64,000 nt of DNA from Cruorifilaria tuberocauda. Taxonomy: Eukaryota > Nematoda > Chromadorea > Rhabditida > Onchocercidae. Position 1 is the stretch's first letter. Every line of letters begins with the position of its first letter. Shown here piece after piece: positions 1 through 13,600 of the stretch. The translations under genes and the position numbers were made by a program. The DNA is taken from assembly GCA_013365365.1 (NCBI GenBank), contig JABVXU010000185.1, positions 1 to 64,000 of the forward strand, in the 5' to 3' direction. The notes under the pieces are model-generated. The model did no database searches. It saw only the letters and a list, made by a program, of their open reading frames with translations, and was not told where the DNA came from.

Positions 1-396
1 GATATTGTCGGTGGTTGCTGCTGTGTTTCTAGTATTATAGGTTCTTCTAATCGTGCTGATATTTCAGATGGTTTCTGCGCTTCTGGTGCTGCGGTAGGCT
101 CTTTTAATGGCACCGATATTGTCGGTGGTTGTTGCTGTGTTTCTAGTATTATAGGTTCTTCTAATCGTGCTGATATTTCAGATGGTTTCTGCGCTTCTGG
201 TGCTGCGGTAGGCTCTTTTGATGGCGTTGATATCATCGGTGGTTGCTCCACTTCTAATGTTGTCATGAGTTCTTTTGATGGCATTGATATTATCGGTGTT
301 TGCTGTTGTGTTTCTGGTATTATAGGTCCTTCCGATGGCGCTAATATTGCAGATAGTTGCTGAGTTCTTGGTATCACGGATTCTTTCGATGGAACT
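1..396 (-). repeat. In-frame coding tandem repeat, 57/114-bp period
   Basis: Two near-identical 114-bp units lie at 1-114 and 115-228. They are followed by diverged 57-bp half units at 229-285 and 286-342 and a degenerate 54-bp unit at 343-396. On the minus strand each 57 bp encodes 19 residues with a conserved P-x-K-E-P core and an E-x-Q-Q-P-P-x-I-S end. The 114-bp unit alternates two half-unit types, such as PTAAPEAQKPSEIS and PIILETQQQPPTIS. The period is a multiple of three, so copy-number change keeps the frame. The array continues past the window edge. Confidence 0.93.
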
Positions 397-3300
397 GGTA
401 TTACTGGTGGTTGCTTTTCCTCCAATTTTACCTTACTCCAACTATTCTTTATTGCTTCTTCCATTGGTGAAGAAAATTTCAATAAGGATAAAATTTCAGA
501 ACCCGAACCTGTCGGAACTCCTTGTTTTTTAGCTTTTTTTCTAAGCTCTGTCATATAAAGCGAAGTGTCATCACTGCATTCTGTTCGATCAATTTCTTTT
601 GTCTCCTAAAAAAGAATGATTGAATGGTGTTTAATCTTGAAAAACCTCTTGCCCAGTGAGCCAAATATCTTGATCTAAGATTCGAACTTCATGACTAGAA
701 TCTCTATGCAATCCCGAAACTGATGAGATGATATTTGAAACAGGTATAATGCAGCCCTATAGGCCATAATATTTCAGGAATCGAATTCATGACTTCGGTA
801 TGGTTTTCTAAAGCTTAGCTATGGATATGTAAAGCGATTCTGCGGTCAGTAGATGCACAAAATATCTTGAAGCTTTTATTTGAATGTCACATTTCTTGCA
901 CCTATACAGGTAACCATATAAATCATATAATATTACCTCAGTGATTTCGACATTTGTTTTTTTTTCCACTTCTTCATCAGTTTTTTTTTCCTCCTGACTT
1001 TCTTGAGCTTCATGCAAAATTTTCGATCGTTCCATCTCCATTTTTGATAATTTTTGGTGCTTTACTGAAAAACAACTGCTGTACTATGTTATTCATTACA
1101 TATTTCTGTGAATATACAAGTGATTCATAAATTGCTGATTGATATTTTTGTTACATAAGCTAACTAATTCCGCAAGCTCAGCTTATTATTAATTTATCAG
1201 AACATACATTTTCCTTTTTCCCACTTCTAATATTTAAAATCTCATATGCCATCAATTAACTCTTGTATTTTTATTGCTTTATTTCGGTATTCCGCTTTTT
1301 TGAAATTTAATTCTTCTTTAATTGCAATTTTAAAACTAAAACAAGCAATTTTCATATATAAAGTAAATATAAATTAAATTAAAAGCAAGTTCAGACTATG
1401 AAATTCAACTTTAGTATTAATTGAAGGCACTACCTGTGTTTCCTTGATGTTATTATAATTTGGTGCATTCTCAATCGTTAATTAATTAATTATAAAGCAC
1501 AAATGAAAGTTTTCATAATATAATTAATTTCAGACTACCTTCTGATCGCTTGACTTGTTTTCTCAATATTTTGGATCTTTTTTGTTCCTGTTCCTTCACT
1601 TTTTCTGTTTTCTGCTTTTTCTTTGTTTTTTTAAATGTCTGTTCCCTTTCATCTTCAGCAACTATTTCATTATCGTCTTCAGTGTTCTGGAAGCTATCAC
1701 TTAATATTAATAAATTGCTAGTAAAAAATTATCGTATATATATTAAAGCTCTATAATTGCAAAGTAGTAATTGATAATACTATCCTTATTTTGATTAAAG
1801 AGTGGATAAATTAAATTAACATAAATTTAAAAAATGTAATTGAATTTATTAATTATTCTAAATACATTGCACTTCTATCATATATTATTTTTAAGATCAT
1901 TTCTTGTTTGCTTTTTCTGTTCAATCAATAACTAACAAATGGACATATGAACTGACATCCAGTTTCAACACGACCGGTGAGAAGATGGAGGGAGTAGATG
2001 AAGTTGACACCATAGAAGTCGAAGTGCTCGATGTAGTTCCTGTGCTCGTTCTTTCTGTCACTGTTTTGCTCTCACTTTTCGTTGGTTGCACCTGCTGCTT
2101 CCATTTTATTCTGCTGCGTATCCTACTATGCGCCGGTTTTCGTTGCACCTCGATCTCTTCAAATTCGGTTATGTCGTCCTGTTTCCTTTGTTTCCTCAAA
2201 AAAGAAAATTAACTAAGCTAATTAATTCACTTACATTTATTCATATCAATCCAACATTGAGTGACAATCAAGGTTGGAGTTAGAGGGATATCATGGAATT
2301 TTTATAAGCTATTTAAGATATCTTAATATATTTTCACGTTTTTTCTGAAAGATTCATATTAAGTAAGAAAAAGGCAATAAAAAACATATAGTAACAGATG
2401 CAGAATTGCTCTGATTGAAATAATCTTTAATTACTTCCAAAAAAAGAGTTTTTTACTTAGTCCAACTTACCTCTGACGTGCTCGTCGCTGACTTCTTCGT
2501 TTAGGTTGATCTCTGAAAGGAAAAAAAATTCCACCATAAATTTTTTTTGATGTTAGTATAAAAATTTTCTTTCCGTTGACCTTTCCTATACTTTTGGAAA
2601 AAGTCGATACACAAACATACAAGTAAATAATCATTTTACCATTTTATGAATTACTTCATAGGCAAGAAGTTTGTTTCCAATTAAAATTTGTATTGTTGTA
2701 AAAAAAATAATCAGAAGTGCTGGATCGATCATTTTTCTTTTAATTGATTTGATAAACCTATAGGATACTCCCTCGTTTTTTCCGAAACAGTTATTTCATT
2801 TAGAAAAAGAAGTGAGGTGGCATGAAATTACAAATTATGACTACTAAATATTGTTACAGATCAAAAAGAAAATTTGCAAAGAAGTTATTATGCATTTTAA
2901 TTGGACTATTCGAATTTACGTAGAATCAAAGTTATTAAGAATAGGAGCTACTGATTAAGGGTGGGACAAAAAAAAATGATTTGAAAGATGAACTATGTTT
3001 ATTGTATTGTTATTGTATTGTATTTAATATAGTAAAGCCTAGTTTTCAGAGAGGAGACTGATCGTAAGATAAGGAACTTTTCAAGGCAACTAAATGGGTA
3101 AAATAAAACTGCTAATTTGTTATGAACAACTATAATGTAAGTTGATTTATATCAGAACAAATGCCAATACTAATCTAAAAAAATGTCAATGAATTAAAAG
3201 AGACTGCTGTAAGTCTTCCCGACAACTTAACAGTATCCGATTCAGCAACATTTCATGTTCTCTCGGTTCATCATCATTTAAATGCCAATTAACATGTTCT

Positions 3301-4006
3301 TTAGGATGTGATTCGTGCTACATAAGAAAATTTGTATACCTGGATCGACTTTTTCTAGACGCTTTGTGTTTGTCTCCTAAAACAATCGGTAGGAAAACAA
3401 CAGAAGATGTTAATCGACAAATAATTTATATCATTTTATTGTATGAATGAATCCACCGTGAAGGGAATGAAGAGCGAAATTATCTAGTTAATAGTAGAAT
3501 AGTTCCAATTCTGTTTTGAATGAATCATGAATTTAAAATAGTTTCTTGCAATTTATTCAATTTTTCATATGTCTTCCCTTCTCAACTTCTCTGTGTTTTT
3601 AAAAGTAATATATCAATCATTGGAAACAGATAGTAGCTTACGATTTCGGATTAAAGAAAACTCGAAATGCGCTTCGAGCCCCAAAAGATTCAAATACGTT
3701 AGATATGCCTAACTGATGCTAATCTCATATATTCGTACTTCACCTATATATTTTCCATTTTAAGAACTAATTCGAATCTTCTCAAATCATTTCCTGATTT
3801 TTCAAGTTTGTCTCCTTTTCTCGTTTCCAGCTTGACCATTTTCAAAACTTCACAGACATTTACTATTATCACCGGAAAAAGGCATAACAGAAGAGAAAGG
3901 ATTGGTGTGGCTAAACTTATGGATTCCAGATGTCTTTTTGAATTAAGGATTATGGGAGGTACATATTATGTCTAATTTCAAAATACTTACTGCGAAAGTG
4001 CTGCAT
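1..4006 (-). CDS. Basic, repeat-tailed protein of unknown function (3' end lies off the window)
   Basis: I do not recognise this protein. Seven minus-strand exons join in frame: 3991-4006 (start ATG CAG CAC TTT CGC A), 3340-3376, 2471-2512, 1957-2194, 1539-1686, 937-1064 and 1-605. Each junction has GT/AG ends and matching phase. The first 60 or so residues are very basic (RSRDQPKRRSQRRARQRKQ). A Ser/Thr-rich stretch follows, then a Lys/Glu-rich segment likely to be charged helix or coiled coil. The last exon holds Pro/Glu-rich repeats of about 19 residues, paired into a near-identical 38-residue unit, still open at the left edge. The composition suggests a nuclear or nucleic-acid-associated disordered protein, but that is inference. 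The gene is divergent from eIF3d, with about 0.9 kb between the start codons. The start choice rests on phase fit and could lie further upstream. Confidence 0.7.
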
Positions 4007-4944
4007 TAAAACAACCGGAAATTCAACTTGAAACACTAGCTCACTCTGAACTAACAGCCACTTATCAAGCATTTACAAATTGGAAATGAAGGTTTCGCTG
4101 CTGGTAAAATAATTTATGTTACCAATCCTTCCAACCGTAACACCAAATATTATAATCAATTACATTTCCGATTGTAATTCTTTCCACTTCAAGTTTGCTA
4201 CACTGTATGTGACGTTGACTAATCAGACCTTTTTCAGTCCGTCCCAGCCGTGAATGGACTGGAACAGGATTTATTCTCCAGTGTTAGTTGTAGAATTTTG
4301 GGCTATGATTTCTGCATTACTTAATCGGCATCTTATCTTAAGAAGTTCTCCAATGACCTATAGCCTTGTAATTAACTTTAATCGCAGTTCAATAACGCTT
4401 AATTGACCTTTATAGATAACCGTTACACATGCGTTTTTGTACTCGAGTTACATTATTTGTTCTTGCATAACTTCACGTAGCTCACAAGTGGTTTTAATAT
4501 TAAGAAATGTATTTTTAAGATCTCATTCATGTGAATTTATTATAAATTCCAATTAGTTTCATATTGATTGTTCCCTTCATGTGTTATTTGTGTAAATCCT
4601 TTCAGCTAATTTTTTTATTTATGCTTTGCTTCTCTCAATGTTTGATTGGGTTTACTCTTTATTCTATTACTTAGGGGTTATTGACTTTAGTTGGGTGCTC
4701 CTCATTCACCTCGCTCACTTCTACCTTCAACTTATTTGATTTTTTCTTTTAGTGTCTTACTAGTTCACATACGCTTTAATTATTGAAATTCGTGACTTAC
4801 TAATTATTTAATGGTAATAATTTCTGCGTGTTCTTTTACATTATATATTAATTTTTCATTGATCCTCGGTTAATTTAGCATTTCAGTACCAACGGGAGGT
4901 GTTATACAAGAACCTCATCACCGAGTGTATGACTATCACGAGGT
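4007..4944. promoter_or_regulatory. Shared intergenic region between two divergent genes
   Basis: About 0.9 kb separates the proposed minus-strand start codon at 4006 from the eIF3d start codon at 4945. A TTTCAG just before 4888 is the likely trans-splice acceptor for eIF3d, leaving roughly 60 nt of 5' UTR. No clear TATA box or repeat was seen. The layout suggests a bidirectional promoter, but no promoter element is identified. Confidence 0.4.
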
Positions 4945-7900
4945 ATGGGTTTACAGCAAAATCAACCATTGTTCGATTTGCCGGAAGTTTTCGATAATCG
5001 TAGTGGTTGGGGACCTATTGGGACGTTGAATAAATTTCAAAATTTGCCTTATCAGCAGTTTAATAAAGCTGATAAAATTGGCAAAGTAGCTGACTGGATC
5101 GGTGTCACTCAGTATAATGATCGATTTAGGCGTGAGTTTTTTTGAATCAGTTTGGCTGAACGACTGAGACGTATTAATAGTTTTGTTTGGTAGCCAGATT
5201 TGTATCCGGATAGCAAGTAAATTAAGGAAAATTTGGCAGTTAGAAACAGATATCCGGAAATTCATATTTTGTTGTTATATTGTGTAATTGAGCTAAGTGG
5301 TGTTTGACGTTTTACTAGTCGGGATACATAATACTTTAAATACTTCCTCAAACACTTCCATAATACTTCCTGGCTGAGCTATCATTATTGCCATACTAAA
5401 CGCTTTTCATGTCTTGGATGATCATATTTTCAGGAGATGGTCGGTACGGTAATCCATACACATCTGGTGCTGTTGGTTCTCAGTATGATTACGTCCATGA
5501 CGAGGAAGATGCCACATTTCAGCTTGTTGACACAAGTAGACCACAGAGATCGAACATGCAAAAAAGTGGTCGTATGCGACAACAGCAACAGTTCTATGTA
5601 AACCAACTTTTTTCTCTTATTTTAGTATTTACTTATTTAAGGCTGTTTTTTGTAGTCAATGGAAGGGAGAAATTTCGAAAATAACCAATTTTTCTCATAC
5701 TTGTTTACTCTAGAATTTTATTAAAAATAATAGTCATAATAAATCATTAAGTGAGCGAATGTTTTTGCATGTCTCTCAATTTTTTACATGCTTCTTGCTT
5801 TTTACAGCGAAGGTTAGTGCAAAAAGAAAATGAGAGAAGAAATCAAGCGAATTATGGGCAAAATCAAAAGATTAAACGTAGTATTGCAAAGTAAGTTGGG
5901 ATGAAAGTATTCTATTTTTGTGAATAAAAATTAAGGAAAATGCATGATTTTTCTATTTTTTATACTGCTTTTTTAAGGGAGCAACAGAAAGCATTCAAGC
6001 AATGGCAGCGACGTGGAGGTGGTACACGTGGCCGTGGTCGTGGTAGTCAAGGATATGGTCGATGGGACCAACGTAATCAGAAACAATTAGCTGCTAGTAT
6101 TGCTGTACGTCCTGAGTGGCAAGTTTTGGAAGAAATGGATTTTCCACGCCTTGCGAAACTTAATCTGCCCAACATTGAACCGGGCCGTGATATGTATGCA
6201 TTCTGATTAGCTTATTGTTTTAAAAACTCAATCTAATCAATCTAATCTGTGCGTGACATTTAAATAAGTTCATGTGGTTATAAAGTAAGCTTCGATCGTA
6301 ATGAATTCATCAAGTTTCCAATATTTTATAGTTATTTAAAATTTTTTTCCAGAAATGGTCATCGTTATGGTCAGCTTTATTATTATGACAAAGCTTTTGA
6401 TCGTGTTACGGTACGAACGGAAAAACCACTACAGCGCTGTGGCGGTACATTTTACAATTTAACGACGACCGAAGATCCTATAATTCAGAAGGTTGGTTGC
6501 ATAAATTTTTTTCCCTCGTGTTCATATTTTTCATTCAAAATCAGTCGACCTATAGTTTTACTAATCAAAGGACTGTTTTTAGTTAGCTCAGGAAAATGCT
6601 GGGAACGTTTTTGCAACAGATATGATTTTGGCAACAGTGATGGCTGCTACGCGATCAGTGTATAGTTGGGATGTTATCGCTTATCGTGTTGGTGATAAAC
6701 TGTTTTTTGATAAACGCGATACGGGTGGTTTTTCAAATCCAGTTGGTATGTTTGTTTGTCTTATCATTAATTTTATCTAGTAAGTATATTTTTTTGGCAT
6801 TGGCTATTTGGATGATTTATGTGAAAATAATTCGGTTATCTCACTGATTGCTCCCAAAATGCCCCGACGATCAGAATATGGAGGCAGCAACTCCATTAAA
6901 CTAGCCTATTTCTAGTGTTTTTCTATTTCTTTAACCTATTTCTAACGACATTTTTGTTTACGATATGATTAGGAGCGACTAAAAAATACCTTCGAGACCT
7001 CACGATATACAGACATAATTCTATCGTTTCATTTCACGATATGCAGACATAATTTTATGATTTCGAATTTTAGATGCCTTAACAGTGAGCGAAACTTCAC
7101 CAGATGCTCCAAATAGTGATGATACAACAAGTATTAATCATCCACGTAATCTTGCCACAGAGGCTCTCTACATAAATCAAAATTTTCGTCGTATGGTGCT
7201 CAAGCGAGTGAGTTTGTGTACCTTGCAGAAATTCGTCTAGACGACTAATAACACTAAAATTATTGTACTTTGCAATTGAATTTTAGAATGAAGAACCATT
7301 CAAGTATGATCATCCACGTCTTCCATTCGATGAAGGTGATGCGGATGCGGATTCCTGTGTTGCATACAAGTTGGTTTCGTTCGATTTCTGCCATTTCTTT
7401 TTATCTAAAATTGAGACTTGTTTTGTTTGTTTGATGTAGTTTGACGCGATTAGTCATTGGTGTCTTAACATTACTCTTGACATTTTATACATATAAATGT
7501 TTTGAAAAATTCATGTTACCAGTTGTACTGTCAGCCACTCATTCATTTTGCATCCCTTGATCAGGTTTAATATATTATTGATTTATTTAAAATTACTTAT
7601 AGTATTCACAGCTGTAATGGGTGTTTAATTAAGTAAACAGAATTATTAGTTTGTGCTTGTATTAATTCTCTTCTTCAGATCCAAATTCCTCTTTTAGAGT
7701 TTTATCTTAGTATAGCAGAAAACATATGAATTAGGACTAGGAAATCTCGACATGTCGAAGCATCGTCATAATAAGGTTCTTTATTCATTAGGATTTGTAA
7801 TTGTAGATATCGTTCATGGTATCTGGGACGTCAAACAGATGGCACCGAAGTTCGTCTTATTTGCCGTACAGAGCACGATGGTGTTATTTTAGGACCGAAC

Positions 7901-9346
7901 GGCGAAACGCAAATGTTGACTATAAAAGCATTCAATGAATGGGATTCAAGGGTTAAATTAAAGATTTAAGTTGAAAAGACGAAAATATTCAGGTTAAAAA
8001 GGAACGAGATTTAATAATGGCTGTAAGATATTAATATATAATAAATTATAATTTACTAAAATTACAAAATTATAAAATATGATAAAATAAAATATTAGCA
8101 TATAATAAATAAATAAACAAATAATTAAAATATAAAATAATAAAGTATTCGATAATAACTGAACATCTCTCCTCACCATCAATAGTATAATCTGTCAAAA
8201 ATTATTAGGTTGAGTTGAAAATCAAATTTCCAGATGGCCAGCGGAGTCGATTGGAGAAGTAAACTGGATACGCAAAAAGGTGCGGTACTTGCTACGGAAC
8301 TACAAAATAACAGTTGCAAACTAGCAAAATGGACATTGCAAGCACTTTTGGCAGGCTCCGACCAAATTAAATTTGGGTAAATTTTCGCTTTTCGAATGAA
8401 ATTTCAAGAACTAGAAATAGTGGATACTGAAAATTTACCAAACTTTTCCTGTGTTTATCGAACTTCGTACAAGTTAAAATAGGTTTAACCGACATGAGAA
8501 AGGTCTTAGGTTTAATATGGTAGTAAAAATATATAAGCATGAAGTTACATTATTGGTTTTGCGACATCTGCTATTATAATGGACATTTTGCTCCTCATTT
8601 TGTGGTAGCTTATTTCATCATTCTCTAACATTTTCAACTGTCTTTTTTTTTGCTTCTTTCGCACCTCTTTTGTTTAATTCCAGAAATGATCCAAGATTTT
8701 TAGGTACGTTTCACGATTAAGTATACGCAATAGTGCTAGCCACGTCATTCTCGGCACCCAACAATACAAGCCAACTGAATTTGCGACAAACATTACATTG
8801 AATTTAGATAACGCTTGGGGCATTTTGCGGTGTATCATTGATCACTGCATGAAGCAACCACCGGGAAAATATCTTTTGCTAAAAGATCCAAATAAGGTTC
8901 GAATTATATTTTCAACTGCTAAGGATTGAAATAGGAGGAATGATCAGGGAAGCTTGTAAAAATGTTTCAAGACATAATAATAAGTGTAAATCCTTATAAC
9001 GAAAACCTCTGTCATATAATTATTTCATTGCTTTTTAAATTTGTTAAGGATAAATACAATAAAATTAAGTTTTTGCTTAATATTTAATGTTCTTCTGATT
9101 TTTATGCCTATATTACATGTTTTATATATTTATGTCTATGCAGAAAAGATTAGTTTTTCAGTACCTCTAATTAAAGAAAAAGACTGAAAAGTATATTTTC
9201 AGACATAAAAAAAAAAGTAATTTGACTGTTTTTTTAATTTCCAGCAGGCAGTACGGCTTTACTCGTTGCCTGAAGGAACGTTCGAATCCACTACCGAAGA
9301 AGAAAGCAGTAATTCGAGTGAAGAAAATTCAGATGATGATATGTAG
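4945..9346 (+). CDS. eif-3.D: Eukaryotic translation initiation factor 3 subunit D
   Basis: eIF3d is the eIF3 subunit that sits at the mRNA exit side of the 40S ribosome and can bind the 5' cap. Twelve exons join with matched phases to 583 residues: 4945-5131, 5434-5597, 5808-5890, 5978-6193, 6353-6491, 6583-6745, 7074-7207, 7287-7369, 7807-7951, 8234-8376, 8704-8896 and 9245-9346. Family landmarks in order are SGWGP near the N-terminus, [11 protein letters not shown], the [16 protein letters not shown] block, [75 protein letters not shown] and [11 protein letters not shown]. The tail is acidic and Ser-rich, as is usual. An RG-rich insertion lies before the EEMDF block. The start is the first Met in frame with the conserved N-terminus. 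A 34-bp tandem duplication (7001-7070) sits beside the acceptor of the intron before exon 7. Confidence 0.96.
7001..7070. repeat. 34-bp tandem duplication at an intron 3' end
   Basis: Two imperfect copies, each starting CACGATATRCAGACATAATT, lie at 7001-7034 and 7035-7070. They sit just before the splice acceptor at 7071-7073 in eIF3d. The second copy supplies the sequence next to the functional acceptor. Confidence 0.8.
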
Positions 9347-10647
9347 AAAAAATAGGGAAACACAATCTGTTAATCCATGGAAATTATGGAATAGCTATTA
9401 GTTTAGATTATGATTGCTTTACCCTGCATGCTTACCGCTTTGGGTGCATTTCATATTCTTGTTCATATTTCACTATATCCATAATTCTCTACAGCAGTTG
9501 TGAGATTTTCAAAAAATAGAGATTTAAAAATTTTGAAGTTTGTTCACCTTTTTTCTGAAGTTATTATAAGTTAATGTTTTTTAACTCTATTGCAATTATA
9601 AATTAAGATTATTCGAATTGAGATTAAAAATTTTTTCGATTCATTGGAGAGTGTATTAGGATAAGTAGGGAAACTGAATCGTTTCCTTTTGATTTTCTGA
9701 TTTGTTGGTTTATACTAAATGTTTGATCACCATAATTTGTTAAAATTAACGGTGAATTGTTTAATGAAATGGAGAAACTAGAATGCGGTAATATTTCCAG
9801 TGCACATACTATATTCAGAAGAAGAGAGAGAAATTAAATTAATATTGAAGATATTTTATTATATCAAGATCGATCGTTGAAAAAAGAATCACAGAGAGAG
9901 AACTACACAGGATACGATAGAAAAGACAACGAGTGATCGACGAAAAATGGGAAGTTAAAACTCAAAGACAGGGATTGCTAAATGCTTTATATTCTTAAAA
10001 TTTATTCTAGTAAATATGATTCCCAATATAGCTGTGGTCTTGTTATATTGAAGCTTTATGTTGAAGAAAAACGCGCTTATGGATAATATGTCATCAGCAA
10101 AAGATTTTGACGATATTTACAGACGTTCTACGAGATTTAAACTACCAAAGTGATTTTAATTTTAAAACTTTTACTTTGCTTTACTCACCTAGATATAGAA
10201 CAAAAATTGGCGCGATCATCCTTCCTCACTTTGCAGTTACTTTAATGCTCATAAGACCTATTGGCGAATAATTTAATCATAACATTATAGCTACCACAAA
10301 CAAAAAAAATAAGTGACGTAGCGAGATTTAGTATTTGGTTTGCTGTTTTTCCACGACTTGCTATTTCAGCTAGGCATTAGTTCAAGATGACAAAAACGTA
10401 ACAGAAACTAAAGCTTAATTCGATACTCGATAGAAACTATAGTAATATATGATCGCAACTTCTGACTTCTAAACTTTTCTCCATGTATCGAACTGCTTAA
10501 GAAAGTTTTGGCTTTCGTATTTGTTACGTTATCAATCTTTACGTCTGATACTTGATTTTTAGATTTAAAGTCTGATTACTGATGAGAATAATTTAGTTCA
10601 ACTTCCAGTTTTGGTTATTTTTGGAAACGTAAAGCGAAAGTATTGAT
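9347..10647. other. Intergenic, eIF3d to folliculin
   Basis: This 1.3-kb stretch between two same-strand genes is AT-rich. I see no splice-bounded open frame on either strand, no tRNA and no repeat. It should hold the eIF3d 3' UTR and the folliculin promoter or outron, but no specific element could be picked out. Confidence 0.6.
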
Positions 10648-13600
10648 ATGCAAGCAGTGCTGTCACTGTGTTACTTCTGTGAAACTCACGGTCCTCGAGT
10701 TTTAATGACCACGCAATCGATATCCGAAAGTCTCCGGCAAGACTACTGCTTACCAACTACTAGTAAACCATCACCGACATTTGTTTCTGCTAGTGGGTTT
10801 TTCATTTTTCGACATCATTTATTATGTGAAAATGAAATCAAACCCTTCAAATTAGCACTAACTCTTCAAAACTTCACATTAAGTTTCATGTTCCATTGAA
10901 GTATCCTCTTAAACATTCGCATTCTTCAGTTATAGTTAAATTCGGTGAGCAGCATATAGGATTGAGAAATGAAAATTTTAGTGTAAGGTAGCAGTTGGTT
11001 TTAGTGGATAGCTTTATATTTCATATTTTTACGTGTTAGCCGTGCATCGAACCCCTTAACAAATAAAATATCGAAGGATGCAAATATAGCGTTCTATTTG
11101 ATCTAATTTAATTTCATTTTTTTTTCAGAAAAGTTCCGCGCTCATTTAACTGAGGAGTCACGTTGTGTCGCATGTACATCGTTCGCTGATGGCACCGGCC
11201 TAATTACGGATGATGTTGAAGCCGGAATAAGTTATATTACTACACAGGTATTGAACGAGTTTTTCAATCGCATCATGCATATCTGCTTCTTCATAGAAAA
11301 CTCTGTTATTGTTTTCTTTATAGTCTTTGAAGTTAATTACCAGAAGTGAAATACCAAATAAAATAAGTTTTTTATATATAACTCCAAGTTATATAGAAAT
11401 GTATGTTAATGGATTATTAAAAGACCCAGAAAATCTAGATTGTAAATTGCAGCTTTCGGGAAAACTAATTTATTGTTTGTTCTATTCTTTTATTTGCTTT
11501 TCGTGAATGTTTTTTCAACTTGTTTCAGGTTGCATTGAATGATCGAGTATATCAATTGGTGAAATACTCATGTCTTCGTTCATTAAGCTGTGAAATAACC
11601 ACTACTCCGAAAGATGATTCGCCTAAACTGAGTCCGCTAAAACAGCGTGTTTCACCAATACGTCTAGATACAAAAAAATGGGAAAGCCCATGGGAGGAGG
11701 CAAATACGGAGGCGAAAGATGGTGTAATTTTATTTGGAGATGATGAACATGGCTATACATTGTCGTATACATTTAGGTTCATTATCATATTGATTCTTGA
11801 TTTTTGTAGAGATAAACAGTTTAAATTTTATTTTATGTGCGTACATCTTTTTTCAAAAAATTATTCCTTATTATGTGTGTAAAGATTTAGATTTAACATA
11901 ACTATCGTTTTTAGTTTTAGATAACGCATAATAATACTAAAGAACTCTGTATATTCCGAAGTGAGTCATAGGAAAAAATGGATTATGGTATTGATAGTTA
12001 AATTTCTTGTTTGATAAATTATCTTTGTTATATTTTTTTCATGTAAAGATTCTTTAATTATTTATTGTAATTTCAGATTACGCGATTACAAAGCACGTGG
12101 TTTTTTACGTTTTCTCTCATTTATCCTTGTATCTATAGACAAATTATTCATCACCAGCAATTATCATTTTTTTGTTTCAACAATGTCATCTACTATTCGA
12201 TTTTTGCAGGTTAATACTATGTTAAATAATAAATTTGTAAGTTACTTACTTTCAAATTATTTACTTCATGTAGTTGTTTCATCGATTGAAAGATTGTCAG
12301 AGAAGATAGATGGCCAAATCATTTGAAGAATTCTGCATGCAGTAGCATTCAATGTTCAAATTTTCTGCCTTCGGAAAATTCATCGTATTGAAATAAGAAT
12401 ACTTTTGTATAGCCATTCCTTTTTTGATCTGTTTTCAAAATTTCTCAATTCTGAAAGTCTTTAGATGGAATCAAACATGGTTTTTGACTGTGAACAAAGT
12501 GACTCATCTAGTGAAATGCTAAAGCAGGCTGCATCATCACGTGCCTCACTATTGCCGACGCATTTCTTACGTGCTCATGTTACCAAACTTGAATTGGATA
12601 CATCACGAAGTTTAGCTGTAATTACCGGTCGTGCAGATATTTTTACGCAATTGCACATGTAAGGCTTTGTTTTGATTCTAGTTTTTTTCTTTTTTTGGGA
12701 AAAACCTGAAACATAGATCTGAAACAGTCAGCAGTATTCTTGATCAAATCAAAATCTCGATTCTCAAATCATTCTGTATAATCCATTTTATCCACTAATG
12801 GTTGTAATTAATTACACTTTGCCTTTGGGATGTCCATATGAGTTATCTTAAAATATCTCTCTGATCTGTAAATGACGTTCCTTTTGCTCCTTTTAAACAG
12901 TGTTAGTTCTGTTAGATAATCTTCGTAATTTTTAGGTTTATGGTTTGTATATTGCGCACACAAACCCGACTTTGTAAAGAATATCTATTGGAAGGAGTGC
13001 CAACACAGGATATGCTTGTAATGAAAGAACGTGAGCTAAAAGTTGATAATCGGACAAATGCTGATGATATAGATTGCTCAAGACGTTTGGATTGCTTCGA
13101 GACATTGCGAAAAATTGCCCATATGCTCGAAAATTTACCAAAAGTTAATGGTCAGAGTGTCCTGGAAATTGTTTTGACACAACTGGTTACTGGCGGTCAG
13201 GTAATTTGCACAATTTATAGAGAGAGTGGAAAGCTATAAGTTCATTTGTTTGAATCATGATTTCCTATTAGTAAGTATAATATACAGGATATTTTTTTCA
13301 TTTTAAAATAGTTTTGCTTATATAAAATTTTCTTTCCAGATTGTCCTCAAATGTCACAATGAAGCTGTAACTAAACGTTTTCTACTGGCACTTTCTAGTT
13401 TGTTGCCATTAGGTTGTGTTCGTATGTTATATGCAGAAGAATATCGACACGTGTTTGTGTGAGCATTAAATATAGTATTATTTTTCTTGTTACAATTTGT
13501 CCAAGTGATTTTTTCCAAAAGACTGACGGAAGAGAAAACATTATTAAGGCTTTTTTTAGTGGAAAACTTAAGAAATTTTAATACTCACTATAGAAAATTG

